DNA of 39,854 bases, taken from positions 1-39,854 of the forward strand of contig JAKARB010000021.1 in the NCBI GenBank assembly GCA_021819435.1. Direction: 5' to 3'. This DNA comes from Pseudomonadota bacterium. Lineage in GTDB: Bacteria; Pseudomonadota; Gammaproteobacteria; Burkholderiales; Burkholderiaceae_C. Position numbers and translations under genes: made by a program. Shown in pieces: positions 16,007-24,973 of the stretch; positions within the stretch are counted from its first letter, which is position 1, and every line of letters begins with the position of its first letter. The notes beneath the pieces are model-generated. The model was given only the letters and a program-made list of their open reading frames with translations, ran no database searches and had not been told where the DNA came from.

Positions 16007-16969
16007 ATGGCCCTGCCCGAAGTGCTCCAGCGCGTCCCGTTTCCCGTCATCGCCTCGCCGATGTTCATCATCAGCCATCCGAAGCTGGTGATCGCCCAGT
16101 GCAAGGCGGGCGTGGTGGGCTCGATGCCGGCGCTCAATGCGCGTCCGGCCTCGCAGCTTGACGAGTGGCTGACCGAGATCACCGAGGCGCTGGACGCGCA
16201 CAACCGCGCCCACCCCGAACAGCCCGCCGCGCCCTTCGCCATCAACCAGATCGTGCACAAGAGCAACGACCGGCTCGATCACGACCTCGAGTTGTGCGTG
16301 AAGCACAAGGTGCCCATCGTCATCACCTCGCTGGGCGCGCGTGAGGATGTGAACCAGACGGTGCATGGCTACGGTGGCGTGGTGCTGCACGACGTCATCA
16401 ACAACCGGTTTGCGCGCAAGGCCGTGGAGAAGGGCGCCGATGGCCTGGTCGCGGTGGCGGCGGGGGCGGGCGGTCACGCTGGCACCACCAGCCCGTTCGC
16501 GCTGATCCAGGAAATCCGCGAGTGGTTCGATGGCCCGCTGGCCTTGTCGGGCTCGATCGCCAACGGGCGCTCGATCCTGGCGGCGCGCGCGATGGGCGCG
16601 GACTTCGCCTACATCGGCTCAGCCTTCATCGCCACCGAAGAGGCTCGCGCGGTCGATGCCTACAAGCAGATGATCGTCGACAGCACGAGCGCGGACATCT
16701 TGTACTCAAGCAAGTTCACTGGCGTGCATGGCAACTACCTGCGGCCATCCATCGTTGCCGCGGGGCTGGACCCTGACACGCTCGGTGATGGCGACCCGAG
16801 CCAGATGAGTTTCGGCAGCAAGGAGTCTGGCGATGCGAAGGTGTGGCGCGACATCTGGGGCTGCGGGCAGGGCATCGGCGCCATCAAGCAGGTGGTGCCC
16901 ACCGCCGAGCTGGTGGCGCGCCTGAAGGCCGAGTACGCGGCGGCGAAGGCCGCGCTCTGCCTGCGCTGA
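16007..16969 (+). CDS. Nitronate monooxygenase-like FMN flavoprotein
   Basis: The protein has 320 residues with the TIM-barrel organisation of the 2-nitropropane dioxygenase / nitronate monooxygenase family. The N-terminus has FPVIASPMFIISHP; GAGGHAGTTSPFAL (His157 in HAG) binds FMN and is near the active site; ALSGSIANGRS and GADFAYIGSAFIAT form the FMN phosphate site. ATG at 16007 follows the acyl-CoA dehydrogenase by 15 bases, so the two are co-transcribed. Many relatives annotated as nitronate monooxygenase are of unproven activity or act as quinone or enoyl reductases; the link with an ACAD suggests acyl-CoA or fatty-acid oxidation rather than nitroalkane removal, which is inference. Confidence 0.88.
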   Translation: MALPEVLQRVPFPVIASPMFIISHPKLVIAQCKAGVVGSMPALNARPASQLDEWLTEITEALDAHNRAHPEQPAAPFAINQIVHKSNDRLDHDLELCVKHKVPIVITSLGAREDVNQTVHGYGGVVLHDVINNRFARKAVEKGADGLVAVAAGAGGHAGTTSPFALIQEIREWFDGPLALSGSIANGRSILAARAMGADFAYIGSAFIATEEARAVDAYKQMIVDSTSADILYSSKFTGVHGNYLRPSIVAAGLDPDTLGDGDPSQMSFGSKESGDAKVWRDIWGCGQGIGAIKQVVPTAELVARLKAEYAAAKAALCLR

Positions 16970-16986
16970 GCAGGCGGAGCTGGTGC

Positions 16987-17022
16987 GCTGGGCAGAGCGG
17001 CCCGGTGGCCACCATGCCCAGC
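16987..17022. terminator. Possible hairpin between convergent genes
   Basis: GCTGGGCA (16987-16994) and TGCCCAGC (17015-17022) are perfect inverted repeats in the 99-base gap between the convergent flavoprotein and kinase genes. There is no T-tract, so intrinsic termination is uncertain. Confidence 0.3.
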
Positions 17023-17068
17023 GGCCCAGGGCCTGGGAGCCTGGCGCCCCCAAGCGAGGCCGCGAGCT

Positions 17069-18913
17069 TCAACGCAGACCGAGCTTGAACGCGATCATCG
17101 CACGCAGCTTGGTCGGCACCACGGGCTTGAGCAGCACATGGAAGTTGTGCAGGCGGGCTTCCTCCTCGTGCTGCGTCATCGTGCTGCCGGTGACGAGGAT
17201 GGCCGGCAGGTCGTGCCCGAAGCGGGCGCGCAGCACCTTGAGCGCGTCGATGCCCGTCAGTTGTTCGGGCAGGCGGTAGTCGACCATGATGAGGTCGGGG
17301 CGGGGCACGTTCGCATCGTTCGCCGTGCGCTCCAGCCATTCGTTGACCGAGCGCACCGAGTCGAAGGCGCTCACGGTCGCGCCCCAGCCTTTGAGCAGCA
17401 CCTGCAAGCCCTCCATCACGGCGAGCTCGTCTTCCACCACGACGATGTGGCGGCGGTCCAGCGTGACGCCCAGGGCCGGCTTGCTGCCCGGCGCCACCGG
17501 TTGCAGCCGTGGCGCGCGCCCGATGGGCAGCAGGAAGCTGAACACCGTGCCCCGGCCCACGCGTGAGCGCAGCGTCAGGTCGGTGCCCATCAGGCCAGAC
17601 AGGCGCTTGACGATGGCCAGGCCCAGCCCCAGGCCCTTGCGGTGGTGTGGCTCCAGCGGGCGGTTGCTCTGCGTTTGGTAGAACTCCTCGAAGATGCGGC
17701 CCTGTTCCTTCTCGGCGATGCCGATGCCGGTGTCCCACACTTGCAGCAGCAACTGGTCGCCACGGCGGCGGCACGAGACGAGAACGCCGCCATCTTCGGT
17801 GTAGCGGATGGCGTTGGAGATCAGGTTGCGCAGGATGCGCTCGACCACCAGCGGGTCGGCATAGGCGAAATGCTGCTCGCCATGGAAGCTCAGCATCAGC
17901 CCTTTTTCGAAGGCGGTGGGCTCAAAGTGAAGCCGGATGCGGGTGAACAGGTCGCGCATGGCGAAGTGTTCGGGATCAATGTCCACGCCGCCGGTGTCGA
18001 TCTTGGTGATGTCGAGCAGCTCGCTGAAGAGGCCTTCCAGCGCGTCGACTGAGCTGTTGATGCTGTTGACCAGTTGCGCGACCTCTTCGTCCTTGCTGCG
18101 GTTGCGCAGGGCCTCGGCGAAGAGGCCGAGCGCGTGCAGCGGCTGGCGCAGGTCGTGGCTGGCGGCGGCGAAGAACTGGGTCTTCGCGCGGTTGGCGGTC
18201 TCGGCTTCGCGCTGGGCGGCCTCGGCGGCTTTCATCTCGCCGCGCAGCTTGTGGGCGAGGTCTTGCGCGTGCGAGCGCAGGCTCACCATCTCGCCAAACA
18301 TGTTGCGGAAAGCGCGCCCCAGGCCCAGCGTGCACAGGCACATCAGGCACCAGATGCCGGCGAGTTGGAGGTCGTGCTCGCCGCCGTTGAGCGCCGTGCG
18401 CAGGATCATGGGGATGAAATACAGCCCCATGCAGGTCAGGAACAGCGGCGTCTGTGAAGCCATGTAAGGCACGGCCCCGATGGCGAACGAGTAGATCGTC
18501 AGCATCAGGAAGGCGCGCTCGAACGCGCCGCCATAGCCGTAGAACAGCAGCGCGGCGATGCTCCACAGCGTGGCACCGATGACGGCGCCCGTGTTCCACA
18601 TGCGCAGCCAGCGGGCGGGCTCGACGCGGCCTTGCAGCGCGGCGCGCTCGTAGCTGAGGAGGTTGGCGAAGCGGCCCGTCCAGAGCACCCCGAAGGCCAG
18701 GCTCCAGCCCCAGAGGACCTCATGCGGCACGTGCCGCCAGTAGACGAGGGTGCAGACCACCCAGCCCAGGAAGTGGCCGATCAGGCCGGCGCCGGTCTGG
18801 CGGTAGACGAGCCTGACCGAGTCCTGGCGGATGGCCTCGTCAGATGGTGGCGGCAGGCCGGGCTCGGTGACCGGCGCGTCCGGCTCGCCGGACGACAAGG
18901 CTGCGACGGCCAT
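17069..18913 (-). CDS. Membrane hybrid sensor histidine kinase
   Basis: The protein has 614 residues. An N-terminal region with about six hydrophobic segments (residues 42-200) is followed by a coiled linker rich in Glu/Ala (205-243), a HisKA domain with phospho-acceptor His253 in ASHDLRQPLH, an HATPase_c domain (N box NLISNAIRY, G1 DTGIGI, G2 GLGLGLAIV) and a C-terminal receiver domain with the probable phospho-Asp in LIMVDYRLPE (near residue 550) and the conserved Lys in LLKPV. It phosphorylates itself and relays to its own receiver and probably to the regulator encoded just upstream (19-base gap, same operon). The signal is unknown; the sensor has no periplasmic domain of size and so may sense within the membrane. 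Confidence 0.93.
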   Translation of the reverse strand: MAVAALSSGEPDAPVTEPGLPPPSDEAIRQDSVRLVYRQTGAGLIGHFLGWVVCTLVYWRHVPHEVLWGWSLAFGVLWTGRFANLLSYERAALQGRVEPARWLRMWNTGAVIGATLWSIAALLFYGYGGAFERAFLMLTIYSFAIGAVPYMASQTPLFLTCMGLYFIPMILRTALNGGEHDLQLAGIWCLMCLCTLGLGRAFRNMFGEMVSLRSHAQDLAHKLRGEMKAAEAAQREAETANRAKTQFFAAASHDLRQPLHALGLFAEALRNRSKDEEVAQLVNSINSSVDALEGLFSELLDITKIDTGGVDIDPEHFAMRDLFTRIRLHFEPTAFEKGLMLSFHGEQHFAYADPLVVERILRNLISNAIRYTEDGGVLVSCRRRGDQLLLQVWDTGIGIAEKEQGRIFEEFYQTQSNRPLEPHHRKGLGLGLAIVKRLSGLMGTDLTLRSRVGRGTVFSFLLPIGRAPRLQPVAPGSKPALGVTLDRRHIVVVEDELAVMEGLQVLLKGWGATVSAFDSVRSVNEWLERTANDANVPRPDLIMVDYRLPEQLTGIDALKVLRARFGHDLPAILVTGSTMTQHEEEARLHNFHVLLKPVVPTKLRAMIAFKLGLR

Positions 18914-18932
18914 GGTGCAAGGCCTTTCTGGC

Positions 18933-19646
18933 TCAGTTGGCCGACCAGGCGGGCACGCCCACCTGCTTCTGCAGGATCTGGCTGACCGCGATGACGGCTT
19001 GCGTGCGCGAGCTCACGCCCAGGGTGCGCAGCACGGCCGCCACGTGGTCCTTGACGGTCTCGACCGACAGGCCCAGCTCGCGTGCGATCAGCTTGTTGGG
19101 CTGGCCCTTGAGCAGCAGGTTGAGCACGTCGGTCTGGCGGGTGGTCAGGCCCAACTGGCGCAGGCTGGGCATGGTCTGATAAGCGGAGGCCTGGGCCGCC
19201 TGCTGGACCTGCCTCAGGGGCGAGGCGTGGTTGAGCGTGGGCTGGAAGTCGGCGCCCATGCTCATCGGGGGCACGTAGACGCCGCCCGAGATGACCTGCT
19301 CCAGCGCTTCGAGCAGGGTGTCGTTGCTGGCGCGCTTGGGCACGAAGCCCATCGCGCCCATGTCGATGGCGCGGATCACGTCGCTGGTGCGGTCGGAGGC
19401 GGAGACGACCACCACCGGCAGGGCGGGGTAGAGCGAGCGCAAGTCGGCCAGGAGGTCGAAGCCATCGGCGTCGCCGAGTTGCAGGTCGAGCAGCACAAGG
19501 TCGTGGCTCGGATCCTGGCGGAGGGCGTCGCGTGCGGCGCGCGCGCTGTCAGCGGTGGCGACGTGGACATGGTCACCCAAACTTTGGATCACCGTGCGCA
19601 AGGCGGACAGGATCAGGGGGTGGTCGTCGATGAGCAAGACCTTCAT
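18933..19646 (-). CDS. LuxR/NarL-family response regulator
   Basis: The protein has 237 residues. ATG at 19646 is chosen because AGGAG lies six bases upstream and MKVLLIDDHPLIL is the standard receiver N-terminus; a longer frame to 19712 adds 22 non-homologous residues. The receiver has paired acidic residues (DDH), phospho-Asp in VLLDLQLGD (near residue 54), and is followed by a long linker. The C-terminal LuxR HTH is LTTRQTDVLNLLLKGQPNK through GLSVETVKDHVAAVLRTLGV (about 165-220). It precedes the hybrid kinase in the same operon and is its likely partner. Target genes are unknown. Confidence 0.94.
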   Translation of the reverse strand: MKVLLIDDHPLILSALRTVIQSLGDHVHVATADSARAARDALRQDPSHDLVLLDLQLGDADGFDLLADLRSLYPALPVVVVSASDRTSDVIRAIDMGAMGFVPKRASNDTLLEALEQVISGGVYVPPMSMGADFQPTLNHASPLRQVQQAAQASAYQTMPSLRQLGLTTRQTDVLNLLLKGQPNKLIARELGLSVETVKDHVAAVLRTLGVSSRTQAVIAVSQILQKQVGVPAWSAN

Positions 19647-19953
19647 GGCGGACTCCTGGTTTTGGTTTTGTGCTCCGACCGGGTTGTCTGCCGAGGTGTG
19701 AGCCTCCGGCACCGGCCTCCCTGGCCGCCCGGTCGTGCGTTGTGTGGGTTCGCGCGATGATAGTCCGCTTTGCGCCCGGAGCGGGGCGCCTCCCTAGAAT
19801 CGAAATGGACTCGGTAGGGGGGCTGTGCGAGGGTGTCGGGTTGCGCAGTTCAACCTCGCCTTCGCGTCGGCCGTGTCGACGCCGTATCCATGCCGTGCCT
19901 GCGCCTTGCCAGGTGGGTGTCCGTGCGGCCGAGGCGGCGGCATCGATGCCGAG

Positions 19954-20799
19954 TCAGGTGCGCCAGACCCGTGGGGGGCAAGGCGCCAGCGCCCAGGCCT
20001 CTTTCCGCCAGCTCGCCCAAACGCGGGTCAGCAAGGCCATGGCGGGCTCGACCCGGTCGGCCAGCACGCGCATCAGCACCACTTGCTCGCCGGGGCTGGT
20101 GCAGCCGGCGCTGAGGTTCGGGGAGCTGGCTTTGGCCTCGTGACGCGCGGCGTCGAGCAAGGCCTGGCGCCTGGCGCGATCCATCGGCTGGCCCGCAGCG
20201 AACCACACCGTGGCCATGACACGTTTGCCAGCCCAGCCCAAGGGGCTGTCGAGCAAGGCGTGGTCGTTGGCGCGCACGGTGCCGCGCTCCAGCCAGGCCC
20301 CTGGCAGTTCGATCTCTTGTGTGTAGCGGCCGTGCGCGAAGGCGGGGTCCGCGAAAGATTCGCCAGCGGCCGGCAGGCCCAAGGCGAGCACGTCCCAGCC
20401 GATCATTTCGGCGCCCGGGGCCAGTTCGAAGCGCATCGCGTTGACGGCCTGGCAGCCACGGTAGGCGATGGCCTCCAGCGGCAGCCATTCGAGGCGTGCG
20501 CCATCGTCAAGCCTGGCGAGCAGTTGCTGTCTGGCCTCTGCCCGCTCGCTTTTGTAGAAGCGCGTGGCTCCGGGGGTTGTGAGCAGAGCGTGGCTGCCGG
20601 GCTGCATGCGCAGGTCGATGTCGAGCACGTCGCCGCCGACGATGCCGCCCGGCGGGTGCACCAGCACATGATGGCAGACGCGCTCGGACTCAGGGTAGAG
20701 GCGCTGCAACACGCGCAGCGGGCCGTGGTGGCGGTCGAGGGCGATGGTGCGGTCGCCGTCGATGCGGTAGTTCAGGTTCAGTTGGCCGTGCCAGCTCAT
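19954..20799 (-). CDS. ureD: Urease accessory protein UreD
   Basis: The protein has 281 residues, typical for UreD, the scaffold that binds apo-urease and with UreF/UreG delivers nickel. Signatures: LRVLQRLYPE (residues 28-37), HHVLVHPPGGIVGGD (43-57), TTPGATRFYKS (74-84), EWLPLEAIAYRG and the ALLDSPLGWAGKRVMATV region. ATG at 20799; the binding site is weak. In most Burkholderiales ureD leads ureABC-EFG, but here the downstream flank on the same strand is a 240-base gap and then the two-component operon, with no ureA. The urease structural genes are therefore either elsewhere or lost. Confidence 0.92.
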   Translation of the reverse strand: MSWHGQLNLNYRIDGDRTIALDRHHGPLRVLQRLYPESERVCHHVLVHPPGGIVGGDVLDIDLRMQPGSHALLTTPGATRFYKSERAEARQQLLARLDDGARLEWLPLEAIAYRGCQAVNAMRFELAPGAEMIGWDVLALGLPAAGESFADPAFAHGRYTQEIELPGAWLERGTVRANDHALLDSPLGWAGKRVMATVWFAAGQPMDRARRQALLDAARHEAKASSPNLSAGCTSPGEQVVLMRVLADRVEPAMALLTRVWASWRKEAWALAPCPPRVWRT

Positions 20800-20845
20800 G
20801 GGGTGTGGGGTAGGGCGGCCGATCCAGCGTGGCCGCGGGCGCAGT

Positions 20846-21541
20846 TTAGCCGGGGCTCATGTCGGCCAGTGCGGGCCAGGGGATGCAGCGCACGGTGTCG
20901 CCAACGCGAATGGCGCCACCTCGCAACACGCGTGCCGTCATGCCGCCGTGGCCGCGCATGGCGTTGTGCCCGCCGGGCCCCAGGATGGCTTCCATGCGTG
21001 AGCATGGGTCGCAGGGTCCGGTGAGTTCGAGCACCACCCCATCGTCGCCATCGCCCAGGCGCAGCACCAGGGGTGCGTCCTTGAACAGGCTGCGCGCGGC
21101 GATGAGGTTGAGGCCGGAGACGACGAGGTTGCGGCGCAGCTCGGCGGCATCGATGTGCGCGCGGCCGCTCAGCGCGGCGATCACCGGCAGGTGCTCTGCC
21201 TGAATCAGCGTCACCTGGCGCTTGCCGCCACCGGGCCGGCTGGGAGCACGGGCCGCGCTGCGATCGCCCGCCAGGCCGCGCTCGGCGATCGCCTCGACGG
21301 CGTCCACGGTCTGCACGGGCGCCAACCGCGCGGGGCGAAGGTGGATTGCTTCGATGCGCCCCGCGTGCGAGAAGCGTGCCGCCAGGTCTCGAAGCGAGCC
21401 GGGGATCGGCGCGGGACGCGAGCTGGTTGGCGCACTGGTGGACGCGTTGGTGGACGAACCAGTGGACGAATGGGTGACCGAGCTGTGAAGCGCGCCGGAA
21501 GAATCGTTGGCTGCGGTGCGTGTCGGTGATGGCGGGTTCAT
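20846..21541 (-). CDS. MOSC-domain protein
   Basis: The protein has 231 residues. MOSC domains are sulfur-carrier domains related to the C-terminus of molybdenum-cofactor sulfurase. Seen here: [12 protein letters not shown] (near residue 61), [30 protein letters not shown], a cysteine pair in [10 protein letters not shown] (about 180), and [19 protein letters not shown]. The first ~55 residues are a Ser/Thr-rich, low-complexity leader coded partly by short near-repeats, with no homology expected; translation may start later, though no better ATG is seen. It lies 46 bases upstream of ureD on the same strand and may share its transcript. Confidence 0.85.
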   Translation of the reverse strand: MNPPSPTRTAANDSSGALHSSVTHSSTGSSTNASTSAPTSSRPAPIPGSLRDLAARFSHAGRIEAIHLRPARLAPVQTVDAVEAIAERGLAGDRSAARAPSRPGGGKRQVTLIQAEHLPVIAALSGRAHIDAAELRRNLVVSGLNLIAARSLFKDAPLVLRLGDGDDGVVLELTGPCDPCSRMEAILGPGGHNAMRGHGGMTARVLRGGAIRVGDTVRCIPWPALADMSPG

Positions 21542-21704
21542 GAGGCGGACGATGTTGAACAGGTCGGGCGATCAGGGCAGTGAATTGCCGCGAGTTAGCT
21601 TCCGGTGATCCGTCGGGTTGTTCTTCGGATTGTTCGCAGGCTTGTTCGGCCAGCGGGCTGGCGTCATGCCCGGCAGTCGGCATCGGCTGGGCGACAATGC
21701 CATC

Positions 21705-22250
21705 ATGCAGATTGACCACGACGCCATCATCCACGATACCCGCCGCTGGCTGGAAAAAGCCGTCATCGGGCTGAACCTGTGCCCGTTCGCGAAGGGCGTG
21801 CACGTCAAGGGGCAGATCCGGTGGCGTGTGTCTGATGCCGCCACGCCGGAGGCGCTGGCCCATGATTTGGCGGAGGAGTTGGCCTTCCTGCGCGACGCCG
21901 ACCCCGACGAGGTGGACACCACCCTGCTGATGCACCCAGGCGTGTTGCAGGATTTCCTCGACTACAACGACTTCCTCGACGTGGCCGATGCGGTGCTGGC
22001 CGACATGGACCTGGAGGGCGTGCTCCAGATCGCGAGCTTCCATCCGCGCTACCAGTTCGCGGGCACGCAGGCCGACGACGTGGGCAACCTCAGCAACCGA
22101 TCGCCGCACCCCACGCTGCACCTCATCCGCGAAGCCAGCCTGGATCGCGCGGTGGAGGCCTTCCCTGAAGCGGATGCGATCTACGAAGAGAACATCCGCA
22201 CCTTGGAGCGCCTGGGCCGAGCCGGCTGGGCCCAGCTCTGGCGCGACTGA
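21705..22250 (+). CDS. DUF1415 family protein
   Basis: The protein has 181 residues. The start is set at ATG 21705 (MQIDHDAIIHDTRRWLE), where the conserved part begins; in-frame upstream codons add unrelated sequence. Family hallmarks: IGLNLCPFAKGV (near residue 22), a long acidic middle, and FHPRYQFAGT plus NRSPHPTLHLIRE (about 118-145). DUF1415 proteins are conserved in proteobacteria, cytosolic and of unknown function. The gene is divergent from the MOSC/ureD pair and convergent with the ABC importer. Confidence 0.88.
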   Translation: MQIDHDAIIHDTRRWLEKAVIGLNLCPFAKGVHVKGQIRWRVSDAATPEALAHDLAEELAFLRDADPDEVDTTLLMHPGVLQDFLDYNDFLDVADAVLADMDLEGVLQIASFHPRYQFAGTQADDVGNLSNRSPHPTLHLIREASLDRAVEAFPEADAIYEENIRTLERLGRAGWAQLWRD

Positions 22251-22326
22251 CGAGGCCGAAGCGGCCATCGCGCCGATGAAGCCTGGCCTCGGGCCCGGCG
22301 CCCCGGAGTCAGCCCTCACAGCGCCA

Positions 22327-23160
22327 TCACCGCTCGCTCTCATGCCACCGCCCCAGCACGCGGCGGCTCAGCGCGGTAATCAGCCCGAACAGCGCGATGC
22401 CCGTGACCGAGATCAGCACCAGCGCCGCGAACATGCGCGGGATGTCAAGCTGGTAGCCCGATTGCAGGATCTGGTACGCCAGCCCCGATGCTGTGCCCCC
22501 CGTGCCGGCCACGAACTCCGCCACCACAGCGCCGATCAACGCCAACCCCCCGGCGATGCGCCAGCCGGTGAACACATGCGGCAAGGCCGAAGGCAGGCGC
22601 AACCACCACAGCATCTGCCAACGCGTGGCCCCGCGCAGTTGGAAGTAGGCCAGCAGAGAAGGTGAGACGCTGCGCAGGCCCTGCGTGGTGTTGGCGATGA
22701 CGGGGAAGAGCGCCACCAGCGTCGCGCAGATCACCAGCGACCAGGTCGCGTCCTGCACCCAGATGATGATGAGCGGCGCGATGGCCACGATGGGCGTGAC
22801 CTGCAGCAGCACCGCATACGGAAAGAAGGCCGCTTCGATCCAGCGGCTTTGCACGAACACGAAGGCCGAGAGCGAGCCCAGCACGATGGCGCACAGCAAG
22901 GCCAGGGCCGTCACCTTCAGCGTGGTCAGCCACGCGGGCCCGAGCAGGTGCCAGTCGTCGATGAGCCGCCGAGCGATCTGGCTGGGCGCGGGCACGAGGT
23001 AGGCGGGCACATCGGCCAGCGTGACCCAGGCCTGCCAGATCGCGATGAGCGCGGCCGCGACGAGCCATGGCATGAGGCGCGCCAGCTTGGATGCAACCAA
23101 GCCCGACCTGCCTGCGGGCGTTTCAGCCGAGTGCGATGCGGCAAGGTGTTTCTCGCTCAT
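22327..23160 (-). CDS. ABC transporter permease (NMT1/THI5-type importer)
   Basis: The 277-residue inner-membrane permease of the SsuC/TauC type has about six hydrophobic segments. The cytoplasmic EAA-like loop that contacts the ATPase is near residues 155-180 (LRSVSPSLLAYFQLRGATRW). The ATG at 23160 overlaps the TGA of the ATPase gene as ATGA, so the two are translationally coupled. It is the last gene of the three-gene importer operon. Confidence 0.92.
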   Translation of the reverse strand: MSEKHLAASHSAETPAGRSGLVASKLARLMPWLVAAALIAIWQAWVTLADVPAYLVPAPSQIARRLIDDWHLLGPAWLTTLKVTALALLCAIVLGSLSAFVFVQSRWIEAAFFPYAVLLQVTPIVAIAPLIIIWVQDATWSLVICATLVALFPVIANTTQGLRSVSPSLLAYFQLRGATRWQMLWWLRLPSALPHVFTGWRIAGGLALIGAVVAEFVAGTGGTASGLAYQILQSGYQLDIPRMFAALVLISVTGIALFGLITALSRRVLGRWHESER

Positions 23161-23981
23161 GGCACCGCTCCCCGAAAGGCCTGCGCTGCTTGGCTTGGTG
23201 GCATGGACACCGGCTCACTGGCCTCCGCCAGGGCATCCTGCAATGTGCGCAGCCGCTGGTTGAAATCCGCGCTGGTGCGGTGATGCGTGGGCCGAGGCCA
23301 GGGTTGCCGCGCTTCGTCCTCGAAGGTGATGCGGCCCGGCCCCGAGCCCATCACGCAGACCCGTGTGCCGAGGTAGGCCGCCTCGGCCAGGCTGTGGGTC
23401 ACGAAAACCACGGTGAGCTCGCCCTGCGCCCAGATCGAGAGCAACTCGTCGTCGAGCTTCTGGCGCGTGATCTCGTCGAGCGCGCCGAAGGGCTCGTCCA
23501 GCAGCAAGATACTGGGCCGCGTGATCAGCCCCCGCGCGATCGACACCCGCATCTGCATGCCGCCTGAGAGCTCGTGTGGCAAAGCCTGCGCAAAGCCTTG
23601 CAGGCCGACGCGATGCAAGGCGGCATCCACCTCCGCCGCGCGATCACGTCGATTCACCCTTGCCAACTTCAACGGCAAGCCCACGTTGTCGGCGACGCTG
23701 GCCCAGGGCATCAGCGTGGGCTCCTGGAAGACGAAGGACAAGCGCTGGCGGGCCTCGATCCGACGAGGATCGCCACCCGCCACGCGCACCGTGCCCGAGC
23801 TCGGCTGCCACAGCCCGGCGATGAGCTTGAGCAGCGAACTCTTGCCGCAGCCCGAAGGGCCGACCAGGCAGACGAAATCGCCCGCGAGCACATGCAGGTC
23901 GACCTGGCTCAGCGCCTGCAGGCCACCCGCATGGCGCAGCCCGACTTGCCGCAACTCGACCGCGATGGAAGCAGAACTCAA
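23157..23981 (-). CDS. ABC transporter ATP-binding protein
   Basis: The protein has 274 residues with Walker A GPSGCGKSSLL (near residue 40), Q-loop VFQEP, signature LSGGMQMRVSIARG, Walker B ILLLDEPFGALD and the switch His in VTHSLAEA. It belongs to the nitrate/sulfonate/taurine (SsuB/TauB) group. It appears to start at a TTG (23981) that overlaps the TGA of the binding-protein gene as TTGA; no nearer ATG is available, so it depends on coupling to upstream translation. Confidence 0.94.
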   Translation of the reverse strand: MSSASIAVELRQVGLRHAGGLQALSQVDLHVLAGDFVCLVGPSGCGKSSLLKLIAGLWQPSSGTVRVAGGDPRRIEARQRLSFVFQEPTLMPWASVADNVGLPLKLARVNRRDRAAEVDAALHRVGLQGFAQALPHELSGGMQMRVSIARGLITRPSILLLDEPFGALDEITRQKLDDELLSIWAQGELTVVFVTHSLAEAAYLGTRVCVMGSGPGRITFEDEARQPWPRPTHHRTSADFNQRLRTLQDALAEASEPVSMPPSQAAQAFRGAVP

Positions 23982-24973
23982 GGCTTGACCTGCACCTGGC
24001 GGATCAGGCTGGTGGTGTAGGTCTTGCGCCAGTCCACCTTCGCCGGGTCGATGAGCTTGTGCTGCACCAGCATGTCGAAGGTGCGCTTCATGCGCTCGTC
24101 GGTGATGGTGCCGATGCCCTGAGTGGCCGCGTCGCCGCCCAGCACGATGCCGTGCGACTTGATCAGCGCGATGGACTGCGCGATGACATCGTCCGTCATG
24201 TTCGGGTTGTCGCGCTTGATGAGGGCGTTGGCGGGCCTGGGGTCGCCTTGCAGGTAACGCTTCCAGCCTTCGGCCGAGGCCTTGAGGAAGGCGGTGATGG
24301 CCTGCGGGCGCTGTTCGACCGTGCGTTGCAGGCAGACCACGGATCCCGCGTACGGTGGCCAGCCCTGGTCAGCCAGCAGGAAGACTTTCGGCTTGATGCC
24401 CGATGCCTTCTCGATGCTGTAGGGCTCGGACGTCAGGTAGCCCTGCTGGGCGATGCGCTTGTCGGCCAGGAATGGCTGGATGTTGAAGGTGTAGGGCCGC
24501 ATCTGCGCGTCGGTGAAACCATGGCGCGCTTTCAGCCAGGGCCAGTAGGTGACTTGCCCGACCTGACCGATCAGCAAGGTGCGGTCCTTGAGGTCCTCGA
24601 TGCGCTGCACGTCGGGGTGGGCGATGAGCACCAGCGGGTCTTTCTGCGCGAAGGCCGCGACGGTGACGGCCTGCACGCCTTGCTCCCAGCTCTTCATGGT
24701 CTGCACATCGAAGCCCATGATGCAGTCGGCCTGACCCGCAGCCAAGAGTTGCACGAGGTTGACCTGCGGGCCGCCCATGCGGATGGTGACGTCGAGCCCC
24801 GCCTGCTTGTACAAGCCGAGCGCCTGTGCCTGGTAGAAGCCGCCGTGTTCGGCTTGAGCGAACCAATCTGTCAGGAAGACGAACTTCTCGGCGGCGTTCG
24901 CGGCCGGGCTGACGAAGGCGAAAGCGAGAGCCAGGCTGCCAAGCAGGCGGCGCTGGAGCGATGCAAGGCGCAT
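23978..24973 (-). CDS. ABC transporter substrate-binding protein, NMT1/THI5-like
   Basis: The protein has 331 residues. ATG at 24973 is preceded by GGAG and followed by a clear Sec signal peptide with cleavage expected after ANA (about residue 26), so the protein is periplasmic. The mature part has the NMT1/THI5 fold pattern: FLTDWFAQAEHGGFYQAQALGLY, then MGGPQVNLVQLLAAGQAD, and later QGYLTSEPY. Relatives bind thiamine-precursor pyrimidines (ThiY), riboflavin (RibY) or other small heterocycles; the ligand cannot be assigned here. It is the first gene of the importer operon and divergent from psd, from which about 120 bases separate it. I looked for a TPP or FMN riboswitch in that gap and saw none. 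Confidence 0.92.
   Translation of the reverse strand: MRLASLQRRLLGSLALAFAFVSPAANAAEKFVFLTDWFAQAEHGGFYQAQALGLYKQAGLDVTIRMGGPQVNLVQLLAAGQADCIMGFDVQTMKSWEQGVQAVTVAAFAQKDPLVLIAHPDVQRIEDLKDRTLLIGQVGQVTYWPWLKARHGFTDAQMRPYTFNIQPFLADKRIAQQGYLTSEPYSIEKASGIKPKVFLLADQGWPPYAGSVVCLQRTVEQRPQAITAFLKASAEGWKRYLQGDPRPANALIKRDNPNMTDDVIAQSIALIKSHGIVLGGDAATQGIGTITDERMKRTFDMLVQHKLIDPAKVDWRKTYTTSLIRQVQVKP

Noticed and set aside
14105..16477. 790-codon minus-strand frame opposite the acyl-CoA dehydrogenase
   Set aside because: Shadow of a GC-rich gene with strong third-position bias; His/Gly/Asp/Val-rich composition and no domain.
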